From Alteribacter lacisalsi (GTDB lineage: Bacteria; Bacillota; Bacilli; Bacillales; Salisediminibacteriaceae), in the NCBI RefSeq assembly GCF_003226345.1, contig NZ_PDOF01000002.1:620001-684000 (forward strand): a stretch of DNA of 64,000 nt, read 5' to 3'. The position numbers and the translations under genes are program-made. Below are positions 16,415 through 25,329 of the stretch, one piece after another. Positions within the stretch are counted from its first letter, which is position 1, and each line of letters begins with the position of its first letter. The notes below the pieces were generated by a model. That model did no database searches, was not told where the DNA came from, and saw nothing but the letters and a program-made list of their open reading frames with translations.

Positions 16415-17776
16415 GTGGGTAAAGCAACCCAGTATGATTTCACCGAAGGCAGCATCATGAAAAAAATGATTCTGTTTTCATCACCAATTTTCCTGACAAA
16501 TCTGCTTCAGACATCTTACCAGATCGTGGACAGTCTCTGGGTCGGTAATCTTCTCGGCGCCAATGCCCTCGGGGCGATCGCCATTTCCGGGACGGTTATT
16601 TTCACGATCCTCTCGTTTATCATCGGACTGAACACCGCAGCACTCACGGTTCTTTCACAGCAGAAAGGGGCGAAGAATCCCGAGGGGCTGAGGGATTCTC
16701 TCAACGCTTTTGTAGTGGTACTCGGTTCCATGACGATTGCACTTGGGATTGTCGGCTTCTTTTTCTCAGGGGCCATTCTCACTTGGATGGGTACGCCGGA
16801 AGGCATTCTGCCGCTTGCCACCACCTATCTTAAGATTAATTTTATCGGAATTGTGTTCTTATTCGGCTATAACTTTATCGCCACGGTCCTTCGAGCACTT
16901 GGGGACAGTAAAACCCCAGTCCGGTTTGTGCTGCTTGCGGTGATCCTCAACACGATCCTGACGCCGGTGTTCATCCATGTGCTCGGGTTCGGCATTGCAG
17001 GTGCAGCCTACTCCACAATCGTGTCTCAGGGAACCGCCTTCGTTTACGGTCTCCTTTATTCGATTATGAAAGCAGGCGTGCCGTTTTCCCGGCCCCGCCT
17101 GCCGGAAACGCGTTTTTTGAAAATGATTTTCAAGCTAGGACTGCCTTCAGGGATGTCCATGATGGTCATCTCCGGAGGGGTGCTGGCTATTATGACGGTC
17201 GTGACCCGGTTCGGGGAAGACGTGGTTGCCGGTTTCGGAGCGGCTCAGCGGCTCGATACGCTTATTATGCTACCTGCATTTACCCTCGGGTCGGCGGTTA
17301 ACAGTATGGCGGGACAGAATATCGGCGCCAGGCTGTGGGAGCGGGTTACTGATATTACGAGAAGCGGCATGATCCTCATTTTAATCGTGAGCTTCAGTAT
17401 CGGGGCCCTGATCTTTTTTAATGCTGAATTTCTCGTGGGTCTGTTCGTGGACGATCCGGATACGATCGCCTTTGGCGCCTTTTACGTGCAAACGGTCGCG
17501 TTCTTTTATCCGTTTCTCGGCATCAACTTCGTGTTAAACGGCATTGTCCGGGCGGCAGGGGCCATGTTTCAGGTGTTTGTGCTGAACACGATCTCGTTTT
17601 GGATTCTGCGCTATCCGCTGACTTTCTTTTTTGCAGGTCAGTACGGAGAGGCCGGTATTCCTGTCGGGATGGTAATGAGTTTTGTAATCAGCAGTCTGAT
17701 TGCCTACGGTTATTACCGGTTCGGCCGCTGGCGCGAAATCAAAATCCTTGAGGACGGGGAAAAAGATACACCATAA
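16415..17776 (+). CDS. MATE-family efflux transporter
   Basis: A 453-residue multidrug and toxin extrusion protein with 12 membrane helices in two related halves; QTSYQIVDSLWVGNLLGANALGA is the usual first-helix pattern and the second half has FGAAQRLDTL and GSAVNSMAGQNIGA. Such proteins export cationic compounds in exchange for Na+ or H+. The start is GTG at 16415 with AAGGAGGGG upstream. Substrate unknown; the gene is likely followed by yfkD in a short transcript (63 bp gap). Confidence 0.9.
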   Translation: MGKATQYDFTEGSIMKKMILFSSPIFLTNLLQTSYQIVDSLWVGNLLGANALGAIAISGTVIFTILSFIIGLNTAALTVLSQQKGAKNPEGLRDSLNAFVVVLGSMTIALGIVGFFFSGAILTWMGTPEGILPLATTYLKINFIGIVFLFGYNFIATVLRALGDSKTPVRFVLLAVILNTILTPVFIHVLGFGIAGAAYSTIVSQGTAFVYGLLYSIMKAGVPFSRPRLPETRFLKMIFKLGLPSGMSMMVISGGVLAIMTVVTRFGEDVVAGFGAAQRLDTLIMLPAFTLGSAVNSMAGQNIGARLWERVTDITRSGMILILIVSFSIGALIFFNAEFLVGLFVDDPDTIAFGAFYVQTVAFFYPFLGINFVLNGIVRAAGAMFQVFVLNTISFWILRYPLTFFFAGQYGEAGIPVGMVMSFVISSLIAYGYYRFGRWREIKILEDGEKDTP

Positions 17777-17839
17777 CGGCATAAAATGTATTTTCCTTTG
17801 AAAAACTACAGGTACGCACCGATTTCAAAGGAGGACACC

Positions 17840-18670
17840 ATGAAACGACTGATTATGCTATCTCTTGCGATTCTTATTGGTTTACTAAGCTTTACTTCGT
17901 ACGCTTTTGCGGAAGGGGAGGATAACGGCAGTGCTGAACAGCCGCCTGCAAAACAGGAGGAAAAACTGATTCCGGACTCGGCTATGAGCATCTCCAAGGA
18001 AAATACGTATCCAAATCCGACGCAGGATCTTCCGCGGCTTCACCCGAGTGACCTGGCAACAGAGCTGCTCGATACTACCGACATTGAAATCGCCAATCCT
18101 GACCTGATTAAAATGTTCAACGAGTCCACGATTAAAGGCTCGAAACTTGCTCTCGGCATGAACGTCTCCATTTATCTCGGCCAGTGGCCGCTCGCGTACG
18201 ACAGCGATGAAACGACGGTGAACTGGGAGTTTGAAAAAGTGAACACGAACTACTCTGATAACCGCGGCGGAACAACGGTCAAACCGCTGTCGTTCAATCA
18301 GGAGCAGCAGAAGAAAATCAGAGGCGGCCTGACTGCCGACATCGCTAATGCCGATATGGTGCAGAAAATGATGATGCTTGAAGCTGCGGAGAAAACGAAG
18401 CTGCCGCTCAGCTTCCAGACCGTGATCGGTTACGGAACAAAAGCGGAGCGCACGTACAACATCCCGACCCAAAATGTCGGCTACCTGTACGCGTACGTCC
18501 CTGCGGTGAACGAAAAGGGAAAAGTGACGTACGGTGAAGTGTACCTGCGCATGAAAGGCGATAAGCGCTGGCTCGAAGTAAAAAACGTGACCCAGCAGGG
18601 AATCGGCGCCTGGATTCCGATTCAGGACTACCTCGACTTCAAATTTATTACTTCACCTCAGCCGAAATAA
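17840..18670 (+). CDS. YfkD-family secreted protein
   Basis: A 276-residue protein with a clear signal peptide (basic start, hydrophobic core, cleavage expected after AYAFA-type sequence near residue 24). The mature part begins acidic and contains KGSKLALGMNVSIYLGQWPLAY and NVGYLYAYVPAVN. Synteny and layout match B. subtilis YfkD, whose function is not known. CAAAGGAGGACACC precedes the ATG at 17840. It is followed by a strong terminator. Confidence 0.82.
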   Translation: MKRLIMLSLAILIGLLSFTSYAFAEGEDNGSAEQPPAKQEEKLIPDSAMSISKENTYPNPTQDLPRLHPSDLATELLDTTDIEIANPDLIKMFNESTIKGSKLALGMNVSIYLGQWPLAYDSDETTVNWEFEKVNTNYSDNRGGTTVKPLSFNQEQQKKIRGGLTADIANADMVQKMMMLEAAEKTKLPLSFQTVIGYGTKAERTYNIPTQNVGYLYAYVPAVNEKGKVTYGEVYLRMKGDKRWLEVKNVTQQGIGAWIPIQDYLDFKFITSPQPK

Positions 18671-18676
18671 ACAGGA

Positions 18677-18718
18677 AACACCCCCGGACGGCGCTGCTGC
18701 TATCCGGGGGTGTTTTTT
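18677..18718 (+). terminator. Terminator of yfkD
   Basis: A 12-pair perfect stem (18677-18688 with 18703-18714) runs into TTTTTT. Confidence 0.92.
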
Positions 18719-18759
18719 CGCTCATATGAGGAGGAGGGTGTCGAATTATGTCGCTTCGT

Positions 18760-18834
18760 CGATATCTGTTCAGCGACGATCGATTTCCCAACATTGACTG
18801 TCGATTTCCCAAGATTTTCTGACGATTTCCCAAG
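18760..18834. repeat. 21-bp phased repeat array (CGATTTCCCAA type)
   Basis: Units start at 18760 (degenerate), 18781, 18802 and 18823, exactly 21 bp apart; core CGATTTCCCAA. The array lies between the convergent yfkD and membrane-protein genes. Confidence 0.75.
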
Positions 18835-18908
18835 TCAAGTATGGTCGCCCGCCCCACGCTCCACGGTGCAGGCCGCTCCTACGATATTCCGATCTCCCCG
18901 CACCAATC

Positions 18909-19514
18909 CTACCTTTCTCTCTCCACTTCTGTCACTTCAAGCTCATAGCCGTTCACAACGTTTCGCACGATCCCGCGCAGCTCACTACTGTTCTGCCCGA
19001 ACGGGAGCGTAATCGCATCCTCGCTGTCACGGAACGTGTAGGACAGAATTTCATTATTAGCCGGATCAATTTCCCGGACCACCTCTGTCACATCGTCCCA
19101 CATCACCGTCGTTTCACCGGCAGCAAAAAGAGGATTCGTATGAGCGCCACTGTCATCGAGGTACGTATAGTGCATAACCGAGAACACGAAAAACGGTCCT
19201 GCAAGCAGAAAGAGAAGCAGATGAACAGTGGTCAGATTGTAAGTCCGGTCCTTTCGGTCAGCCCACATTTTCGTAAACAGGGCAGACAGTAATACTGCCG
19301 CCATCCAGAGCATACCGGCTCCGAAAAAAATGTAGGCGGCCGTTGGGCGAAGGAATATCCAGTGGTCTCTTGAAAAGTAGAGCATATCCTGAAGCACCAT
19401 CACCGCAATAAACGGTAAAAGAAATGCAGACAGGCCGATAATCATCGCACCTGCAATCAGAAATGGCGCAACCCGTGACGTGTCGGCATGTTTTAAAGAT
19501 AGTCTGGTTAACAT
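18909..19514 (-). CDS. Uncharacterised membrane protein
   Basis: A 201-residue protein with three predicted membrane helices (about residues 18-43, 58-82, 95-117) followed by a soluble C-terminal domain of about 80 residues with mostly beta-type composition (TVMWDDVTEVVREIDP). No family is recognised. The ATG at 19514 has GAGG ten bases upstream; an in-frame TTG two codons earlier would sit too close to the site. It stands between yfkD- and yfkAB-type genes, which does not reveal its job. Confidence 0.65.
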   Translation of the reverse strand: MLTRLSLKHADTSRVAPFLIAGAMIIGLSAFLLPFIAVMVLQDMLYFSRDHWIFLRPTAAYIFFGAGMLWMAAVLLSALFTKMWADRKDRTYNLTTVHLLLFLLAGPFFVFSVMHYTYLDDSGAHTNPLFAAGETTVMWDDVTEVVREIDPANNEILSYTFRDSEDAITLPFGQNSSELRGIVRNVVNGYELEVTEVERER

Positions 19515-19582
19515 GGGCAATCATCCTCAAGTTATTAATAAAAACCTGATACTTACATTTCTAAATTTTACAATAATTGACG

Positions 19583-19612
19583 AAAAAAACAAGCACCGCG
19601 TCGATGCGGTGC
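19583..19612 (-). terminator. Terminator of yfkAB
   Basis: GCACCGC / GCGGTGC (19593-19599 with 19606-19612); on the minus strand it is followed by a T run (A7 at 19583-19589). Confidence 0.82.
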
Positions 19613-19623
19613 CTGGATTCCTG

Positions 19624-20754
19624 CTATACACGCAGACCGGCTTTGGCAATCCGTGCACTCCGGGTCTTAAAATCAATTTCTTTATAGTAGGCGTCCTTTA
19701 CGAGAATATTCGGCCCGAGGCACTCCGCCGCAGGACAGTGACAGTCAACAGAATTTGAGAGAGTGCTTGCCCGCCACGTGCGATAGGCGTCCTCAAGGGT
19801 AGTATCCTGGATATTACCTAATGCCGGTGCGTCGGCAAAGTCCGTTACGTTAATCGTCCCGTCAAAAATATTCAGGTTTACACGGGAACGGCCGTCGGGA
19901 TCGTTTCGGACTGTCACGTCCTTCGCAGCGTACAGACGTTCAAGTAAAGCGAGATCTTCAGCATCATCATTACACGGATAAAAAGGCAAAGTGCCAAAGA
20001 GCATCCAGATGCCGTCCCGCTTATGATCGAGCAGACGGTGAATGCCGCCGCGGATGTCCTGCAGACTCGCAGTCTCCAGCGCGCTCGCAAAATCGGATGG
20101 GTACATCGGGTGTACTTCATGACGCTGGCAGCCCATTTCCGCAATCTGATCGTGAATGCTTTCCAGGTGAGGCAGCGTCCGCTTGTTGAGCATCGTTTCA
20201 GCTGACACGATCACACCATCGGACGTAAGCGCCCGGCTGTTTTCGACCATCTGATAAAAGTACCGCTCACGCTGTTCCATCGATGGTTTTTTGTCCATTA
20301 CCGCAAATCCGATTTCCGAGAAATCAGCCACGCTGCCGTAGTTATGTGAAATGTGTAAAACGTCTAAGTAAGGGGTGATCAGCTCGTAACGCTTTAACGG
20401 CAGGGTCAGGTTCGAGTTGATCTGCGTACGTACGCCCCGTTCGTGTGCGTACTTGAGAAGGGGCACCACATACTCCCTGACTGATTTCATATTGAGCATC
20501 GGCTCACCGCCGGTAATGCTCAGGGTCTTTAAATCTTTCACTTCATCGAGACGCCGTAAAAGCAGATCGAGAGGAAGAGGATCCGGATCTTTTGCCTGCA
20601 GCGTGTAGCCGACAGCACAGTGCTCACACCGCATGTTGCAGAGGGTCGTGGTGGTAAGCTCCACGTTTGTCAGACGCATGCCGCCGTACTGCTTTATGTC
20701 TTCATAAGCTTCCCACGGATCACGGGAAGGGGTGATCGGTTCAAATTTGTTCAT
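19624..20754 (-). CDS. yfkAB: Radical SAM protein YfkAB
   Basis: A 376-residue radical SAM enzyme. CNMRCEHC (C-x3-C-x2-C) binds the catalytic 4Fe-4S cluster and SITGGEPML is the SAM-binding GGE motif. The C-terminal CHCPAAEC matches the C-x-C-x4-C signature of the YfkAB family. Reaction unknown. The ATG at 20754 is preferred because AAGGAG lies nine bases upstream, inside an upstream in-frame extension. Unlike the split annotation sometimes seen in B. subtilis, this is one continuous frame. Confidence 0.88.
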   Translation of the reverse strand: MNKFEPITPSRDPWEAYEDIKQYGGMRLTNVELTTTTLCNMRCEHCAVGYTLQAKDPDPLPLDLLLRRLDEVKDLKTLSITGGEPMLNMKSVREYVVPLLKYAHERGVRTQINSNLTLPLKRYELITPYLDVLHISHNYGSVADFSEIGFAVMDKKPSMEQRERYFYQMVENSRALTSDGVIVSAETMLNKRTLPHLESIHDQIAEMGCQRHEVHPMYPSDFASALETASLQDIRGGIHRLLDHKRDGIWMLFGTLPFYPCNDDAEDLALLERLYAAKDVTVRNDPDGRSRVNLNIFDGTINVTDFADAPALGNIQDTTLEDAYRTWRASTLSNSVDCHCPAAECLGPNILVKDAYYKEIDFKTRSARIAKAGLRV

Positions 20755-20830
20755 GTTATTACGCTCCTTCATCGTCCATCATACCGCGGGACACAGGTGC
20801 CTGTCACCACCAGAGTTTGTCGATATACGG

Positions 20831-20860
20831 TTGAGAACAGGCAGGGGCCTCTGGTACAAT
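20831..20860 (+). promoter_or_regulatory. Sigma-A-type promoter for the SE1561 / phosphatase operon
   Basis: TTGAGA (20831-20836), 18-bp spacer, TACAAT (20855-20860), 50 bases before the start codon at 20910. Confidence 0.6.
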
Positions 20861-20909
20861 ATTGCTTAGTGAAAAAACAGACTGGCAACACGAAAGGAGA
20901 TCCATATTT

Positions 20910-21107
20910 ATGGGCGGACCTGTTTACGATAAACAAGAACAAATGAAATACCTCCACCAGCGTATCGAACTACTGATGACGATGCTCGATAATATCAACC
21001 CGGAGGAAGCCGGAGTGGAAGATATCGACCGGATTATTGACATGCTGGACGATCTGGAGCGAAAGGCCAAGCAGTACCGTCAGGACTGGGACGGAAAAGA
21101 CGCATGA
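20910..21107 (+). CDS. SE1561-family small protein
   Basis: A 65-residue helical, acidic protein: KYLHQRIELLMTMLDNINPEE and DIDRIIDMLDDLERK fit a small conserved family in Firmicutes known as SE1561. Function unknown; the two helices suggest a coiled-coil hairpin. GAAAGGAG precedes the ATG at 20910. Its stop codon overlaps the next start (ATGA), so the two are translationally coupled. Confidence 0.75.
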   Translation: MGGPVYDKQEQMKYLHQRIELLMTMLDNINPEEAGVEDIDRIIDMLDDLERKAKQYRQDWDGKDA

Positions 21108-21742
21108 TCCTTTACCTGATCCGTCACGGACAGTCAGAGGCAAACGAGAAAGGGATCATCCAGGGCCACGCGGAGTTCTCTCTCTCAAAGCTTGGAAAAG
21201 CGCAGGCCCGGCTTGCCGGAGAGACATTTGCCGACACCCATCTTGATGCCATATACACGAGTGATCTTGGGCGCGCAAAAGAAACGGCAGACGCGATTGC
21301 AGAGCATCATCCTCTCGACGTGATTCCTTGGGATAAAATCCGCGAAGTGGGCCTCGGCCCCCTTGAGGGAAAAACGCGCGATGAGATGCAGAAGGCATTT
21401 CCGGATCTGAAAACCGACTCGCTTCTCACATCCGGCATAGAAGGTTCGGAACTAACAGAAGACATTACCGCACGCTGTGCATACGTAACCGAGCAGCTCG
21501 CGGCTGCTTACAGCGGAAAGCAAGTGGCGCTCGTTTCCCACGGCGGATTCATCAGTATTTATCTTATGTATCTGATTGCCGGCGAGAACTGGCCGATGCT
21601 GAACCGCCCGTTTATGATCGGCAATACCGGTGTCACGAAAATCGAGCGGCGCGAGAACGGCCTTATGAAGTTTCATTATGTGAACCAGACGGCACATCTC
21701 GAACGTGAAAACGATCTGAAATCGAGCACTGTGCTTTACTGA
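21104..21742 (+). CDS. Histidine phosphatase family protein
   Basis: A 212-residue phosphoglycerate-mutase-like phosphatase. The catalytic RHGQSEANEKG lies at residues 7-17, SDLGRAKETADAI carries a phosphate-binding Arg, and SHGGFISIYLM holds the second catalytic His. Such cytosolic enzymes dephosphorylate sugar phosphates or related metabolites; the substrate cannot be assigned. Overlaps the upstream small gene by four bases and ends in a long terminator. Confidence 0.88.
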   Translation: MILYLIRHGQSEANEKGIIQGHAEFSLSKLGKAQARLAGETFADTHLDAIYTSDLGRAKETADAIAEHHPLDVIPWDKIREVGLGPLEGKTRDEMQKAFPDLKTDSLLTSGIEGSELTEDITARCAYVTEQLAAAYSGKQVALVSHGGFISIYLMYLIAGENWPMLNRPFMIGNTGVTKIERRENGLMKFHYVNQTAHLERENDLKSSTVLY

Positions 21743-21754
21743 TATAAACTGCTG

Positions 21755-21806
21755 CAGGCACCGCTTCCGGGATCAATCGTGATCCCGGCGGCGGTGCCTG
21801 TTTTTT
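21755..21806 (+). terminator. Terminator of the phosphatase operon
   Basis: CAGGCACCGC (21755-21764) pairs with GCGGTGCCTG (21791-21800), enclosing a GGGATC/GATCCC stem; TTTTTT follows. Confidence 0.9.
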
Positions 21807-21933
21807 CGAATAAAGAAGTGGACATTCCCGCTGTGATGTCCCACGGCGGCATGAATTCCCCCCTTTTTTGTGAAAGGGGTTTCATAGTATAATAGCGTAT
21901 GTATAGACAACGAGAACCGGGGAGTGTTGGACA

Positions 21934-23472
21934 GTGAGTGATTTTCAGAAGAGTATGTACGAGCTGATCGTAGAGACATCGACGAATCTGCCTCATGACG
22001 TAAGAAGGCAGATTGAGAGGGCAAAGCAGAAGGAGAATGCAGGGACGACTGCGGCCCTGTCGCTGGCGACGATTACAAAGAATATCGGCATGGCAGACGA
22101 GCATGTGCTGCCGATCTGTCAGGATACAGGCATGCTTACATTTGAGATCAAGGTGCCGGTCGGTGCCAACCAGATTAAGATGAAGCGTGACATTCATGAG
22201 GCGGTTAAGCAGGCGACAAAGGACGGAAAGCTGCGTCCGAACTCGGTGGATTCCCTTACCGGTGAAAACAGCGGAGACAATATCGGGGAAGGTACGCCGA
22301 TCATTCATTTCGAACAGTGGGAAAAAGACGAGATCGACGCCCGCCTGATTATGAAAGGCGGCGGCTGTGAAAATAAAAACATTCAGTACAGTCTGCCTGC
22401 GGAAATTGAAGGCTTAGGCCGTGCCGGACGGGACCTTGACGGCATCCGCAAGTGTATTCTCCATTCGGTTTACCAGGCACAGGGCCAGGGATGCAGCGCC
22501 GGGTTTATCGGTGTCGGCATTGGCGGCGACCGGATCTCCAGCTATGCCCTTGCAAAAGAGCAGCTGTTCCGGGAAACCGATGACGTAAACCCGAACGAAA
22601 AACTGGCTGATCTAGAAGCGTACATTCTGGACAAAGCGAACACGCTCGGCATCGGGACAATGGGCTTTGGCGGGGAGGCGACGCTTCTCGGCTGTAAAAT
22701 CGGAGCAGGAAACCGTCTGCCCGCAAGCTTTTTCGTGTCGGTGGCATACAACTGCTGGGCGTTCCGCCGTCTCGGTGTGAAGCTCGATCCGAAGACCGGA
22801 GCAATCAGCGAGTGGCTCTATAAAAACGGGGAAAAAGTGACGTTCCCTGAGGATGAAGTGGCAGCCACTGCTGAAGAGGGTGCCAATGAAACCCGTGAAG
22901 TGGTGCTGGAGGCACCAATCACTGAAGAGCAGATCCGCGAGCTCCGTGTCGGTGATGTGGCTGTTATTAACGGTATGATGCACACCGGGCGCGACGCGAT
23001 CCACCATCACCTGATGGAAAACGAGGCACCGATCGATCTAAATGGCCAGGTGATCTATCACTGCGGTCCGGTCATGCTCAAGGACAGTGACGGCCAGTGG
23101 CACGTGAAGGCCGCCGGTCCGACGACGAGTATCCGGGAAGAGCCGTATCAGGGTGATATTATGAAAAAGTTCGGCATCCGTGCAGTCATCGGCAAAGGCG
23201 GCATGGGACCGAAAACGCTCAAAGCTCTTGAAGAGCACGGGGGCGTATATTTAAACGCCATCGGCGGCGCGGCCCAGTATTACGCAGACTGTATTAAAGG
23301 AGTCGAAGGTGTGGATCTGATGGAATTCGGTATTCCTGAGGCGATGTGGCATCTGCGTGTGGAAGGGTTCCGTGCGATTGTCACGATGGATTCCCACGGC
23401 AACAGCCTTCACAAAGACGTGCAGCTCAGCTCCCTTGAGCGCCTGGCAAAGCATAAGGAAAAAGTATATTAA
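21934..23472 (+). CDS. Fumarate hydratase, class I (iron-sulfur)
   Basis: A 512-residue single-chain class I fumarase interconverting fumarate and malate in the TCA cycle. N-terminal domain: PICQDTGMLTFEIKVPVG and MKGGGCENKN contribute cluster and substrate residues; GCSAGFIGVGIGGDR supplies another cysteine. C-terminal beta domain: INGMMHTGRDAIHHHLME and GPTTSIREEPYQ. This is the oxygen-sensitive 4Fe-4S type, unlike the class II FumC (CitG) of B. subtilis. GTG start at 21934. Monocistronic. Confidence 0.93.
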   Translation: MSDFQKSMYELIVETSTNLPHDVRRQIERAKQKENAGTTAALSLATITKNIGMADEHVLPICQDTGMLTFEIKVPVGANQIKMKRDIHEAVKQATKDGKLRPNSVDSLTGENSGDNIGEGTPIIHFEQWEKDEIDARLIMKGGGCENKNIQYSLPAEIEGLGRAGRDLDGIRKCILHSVYQAQGQGCSAGFIGVGIGGDRISSYALAKEQLFRETDDVNPNEKLADLEAYILDKANTLGIGTMGFGGEATLLGCKIGAGNRLPASFFVSVAYNCWAFRRLGVKLDPKTGAISEWLYKNGEKVTFPEDEVAATAEEGANETREVVLEAPITEEQIRELRVGDVAVINGMMHTGRDAIHHHLMENEAPIDLNGQVIYHCGPVMLKDSDGQWHVKAAGPTTSIREEPYQGDIMKKFGIRAVIGKGGMGPKTLKALEEHGGVYLNAIGGAAQYYADCIKGVEGVDLMEFGIPEAMWHLRVEGFRAIVTMDSHGNSLHKDVQLSSLERLAKHKEKVY

Positions 23473-23481
23473 GGGTTATTC

Positions 23482-23512
23482 AAGCGGTCTCTCAAGGAGG
23501 GGCCGCTTTTTT
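23482..23512 (+). terminator. Terminator of the fumarase gene
   Basis: Ten-pair stem (23484-23493 with 23497-23506, G-U pairs included), AAG loop, then TTTTTT. Confidence 0.85.
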
Positions 23513-23560
23513 GTGCAACTCTCGCTGCGCTGGGGGCGTGAAAGATGATGCGGCATTGGT

Positions 23561-23677
23561 TGATATCCGCAAGAGTTGTGATTTATCCGCTAAATTCAAG
23601 GTATATCCGCTAAAATCAGCATTTATCCGCGAAAATCCTAATATATCCGCGATCACCATCAAATCCGATAGATCCGC
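23561..23677. repeat. 20-bp phased repeat array (TTATCCGC type)
   Basis: ATCCGC recurs at 23565, 23585, 23605, 23625 and 23645, exactly 20 bp apart, in the context (T/A)TATCCGC(T/G)AAAATC; two decayed copies follow to 23677. The array fills the spacer between fumarase and pdaA. Confidence 0.85.
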
Positions 23678-23756
23678 GGTGCCCAAGCGCATGAATCCGG
23701 CTGGCCGCGCTCATACTACATACAAACAATCGCAATGAAGAAAGGGGCCGGTTCTG

Positions 23757-24584
23757 GTGAATAGAAAAAGCTGGTGCGCGGCAGCTGCTGTGATGCTAAT
23801 CACGCTTCTGCTGATGGCAGATTCTGCGTTTGCTTTCAGTACGCAGGTGTATAACTGGAATTTCAAACCGAAGGAAAATAACGAACCGCCAACAACTGAG
23901 CCTCACTATGAACAGCTGCTGGAAAAATACGGCGGCTTTTATATCGGTGATACTTCCAAAAAGGACATTTACCTCACCTTTGATAACGGATATGAAAACG
24001 GCTATACACAGAAAGTGCTCGACGTGCTGAAGGAAAAGCAAGTGCCAGCGGCCTTCTTTGTAACCGGCCACTACATGGATACCGAGCGGGAGCTGATTAA
24101 GCGGATGGTTGAGGAAGGGCATATTGTCGGAAACCATTCCTATCACCACCCAAGCCTTCCGGAAGTGGACGATGCGAGGCTGAAACGGGAGCTTGAAAAC
24201 CTGAAAAACCTCTACACTGAAGTGACCGGGGATAGCCAAATGCAGTATCTCCGGCCTCCCCGGGGGACGTTCAGCGAAAAAAGCCTGGCACTTTCCCAGC
24301 AATTCGGCTACACGAACGTGTTCTGGTCATTTGCCTATGTTGACTGGGAAGTGAACAGACAGAAAGGCTGGCAGCACGCGTATGACTCGATCATGAGGCG
24401 AATCCATCCTGGGGCAGTGATGCTGCTTCATTCGGTCTCAAGTGACAACGCCGAAGCGCTTCCGAAAGTAATCGACGACCTGCGCGCTAAGGGGTATGAA
24501 TTCAAAAGTCTGGATCATCTTGCTGTGGCAAATAAAGTAACCCCTTTTCGCCGTGAAGAAGAGCGATACGGAAAAAACGAGTAG
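23757..24584 (+). CDS. pdaA: Delta-lactam-biosynthetic de-N-acetylase
   Basis: A 275-residue secreted NodB-type polysaccharide deacetylase needed for muramic-delta-lactam in spore cortex (established for B. subtilis PdaA). A signal peptide ends near AFAFS. Catalytic motifs: LTFDNGYEN (in place of the TFDDG of other NodB enzymes, as in PdaA), HSYHHPSL (metal His pair), RPPRGTFSE and LLHSVSSDN. GTG start at 23757 behind AAAGGGG. Synteny with yfjP/yfjO relatives supports pdaA. Confidence 0.93.
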   Translation: MNRKSWCAAAAVMLITLLLMADSAFAFSTQVYNWNFKPKENNEPPTTEPHYEQLLEKYGGFYIGDTSKKDIYLTFDNGYENGYTQKVLDVLKEKQVPAAFFVTGHYMDTERELIKRMVEEGHIVGNHSYHHPSLPEVDDARLKRELENLKNLYTEVTGDSQMQYLRPPRGTFSEKSLALSQQFGYTNVFWSFAYVDWEVNRQKGWQHAYDSIMRRIHPGAVMLLHSVSSDNAEALPKVIDDLRAKGYEFKSLDHLAVANKVTPFRREEERYGKNE

Positions 24585-24611
24585 CCCACATACAAACTGG
24601 CTAAAAAATAC

Positions 24612-24650
24612 AAAAATCCCCCGGGCGCTGCGCGCTTCCGGGGAATTTTC
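24612..24650. terminator. Bidirectional terminator after pdaA
   Basis: AAAATCCCCCGG (24613-24624) pairs with CCGGGGAATTTT (24638-24649) with one mismatch; an inner GCGC/GCGC stem adds stability. It lies between convergent genes. Confidence 0.8.
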
Positions 24651-24660
24651 GTAACCCTGA

Positions 24661-25026
24661 TTAATTAGCAAAAACAATTTCGGCCAGACCGGCTGCAATT
24701 TCCTCAAGAGTGGAAACGTCCGTTACGTCAAAGCAGATTGCTTCGCGGCTTTTCACCACAAGGACACCAATAGTGCTGCCGGCGGCGTCTTCGATCGGAA
24801 ATTTCAGCTCGGCATTCGTTTCCCAGCTCATGTCTGTTTCTTCGTTTGAGGCGGCCAGAAGATTCGGTTCCTCATCCGGTTCAGCATGATAAATACCGGC
24901 CCAGTCAATATAGGTAACCTGCTCGGTGAGGCAGTCTACTGTTTTCTGCAGAATCTGATTCGAGCTTTTCTTCTGGTAAATGTCGGCCATAATCTGAAGT
25001 GATGCTACATCTGTTGCAATTGACAC
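24661..25026 (-). CDS. Small GAF-domain-like protein
   Basis: A 121-residue protein that resembles a single GAF sensory domain: an N-terminal helix, TYIDWAGIYHAEPDEEPNL, ELKFPIEDAAGSTIGVLVVKS and a C-terminal helix LEEIAAGLAEIV. No catalytic cysteine triad of the free-methionine-sulfoxide reductase type is visible, so a binding role is more likely. GTG start at 25026 behind GGGAGAGG. Ligand unknown. Confidence 0.65.
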   Translation of the reverse strand: MSIATDVASLQIMADIYQKKSSNQILQKTVDCLTEQVTYIDWAGIYHAEPDEEPNLLAASNEETDMSWETNAELKFPIEDAAGSTIGVLVVKSREAICFDVTDVSTLEEIAAGLAEIVFAN

Positions 25027-25329
25027 AAAAAACCTCTCCCTTTTATATTGGCCTGTTTCCTCTATGGGGCTGTGACTTTCGTCCGTGCCGGGCTCCTGCT
25101 CTTTTGCATTGGCTCTTTTTCATGTAAAATAAACAGCTGTTTCAAATAGTGTGTATATATATTTGTATTTTTCTGTCTTTTGCAAAAAGCTGGACCGCAC
25201 TCGCCTTTAAACAGTGCCTTAACTATTCACAATACGAGTGTACCAGACATGAGGGTCTCTGCGGTGTGGCAAGTTAAGGAAGTCATCAGTTGTGGTATTA
25301 TGTGAGGAGCAGAGAAAGGCGGTGCAGCT
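25027..25329. other. Intergenic spacer without recognised features
   Basis: This 303-bp divergent spacer is AT-rich in its central part and must contain the promoters of the GAF and glycosylase genes, but I cannot identify a convincing -35/-10 pair, repeat or RNA in it. Confidence 0.5.

Noticed and set aside
20789-20813. ACAGG-TG-CCTGT dyad upstream of the SE1561 gene
   Set aside because: Five-pair arms only and no link to the promoter at 20831; may be part of a dispersed repeat but cannot be shown from one copy.
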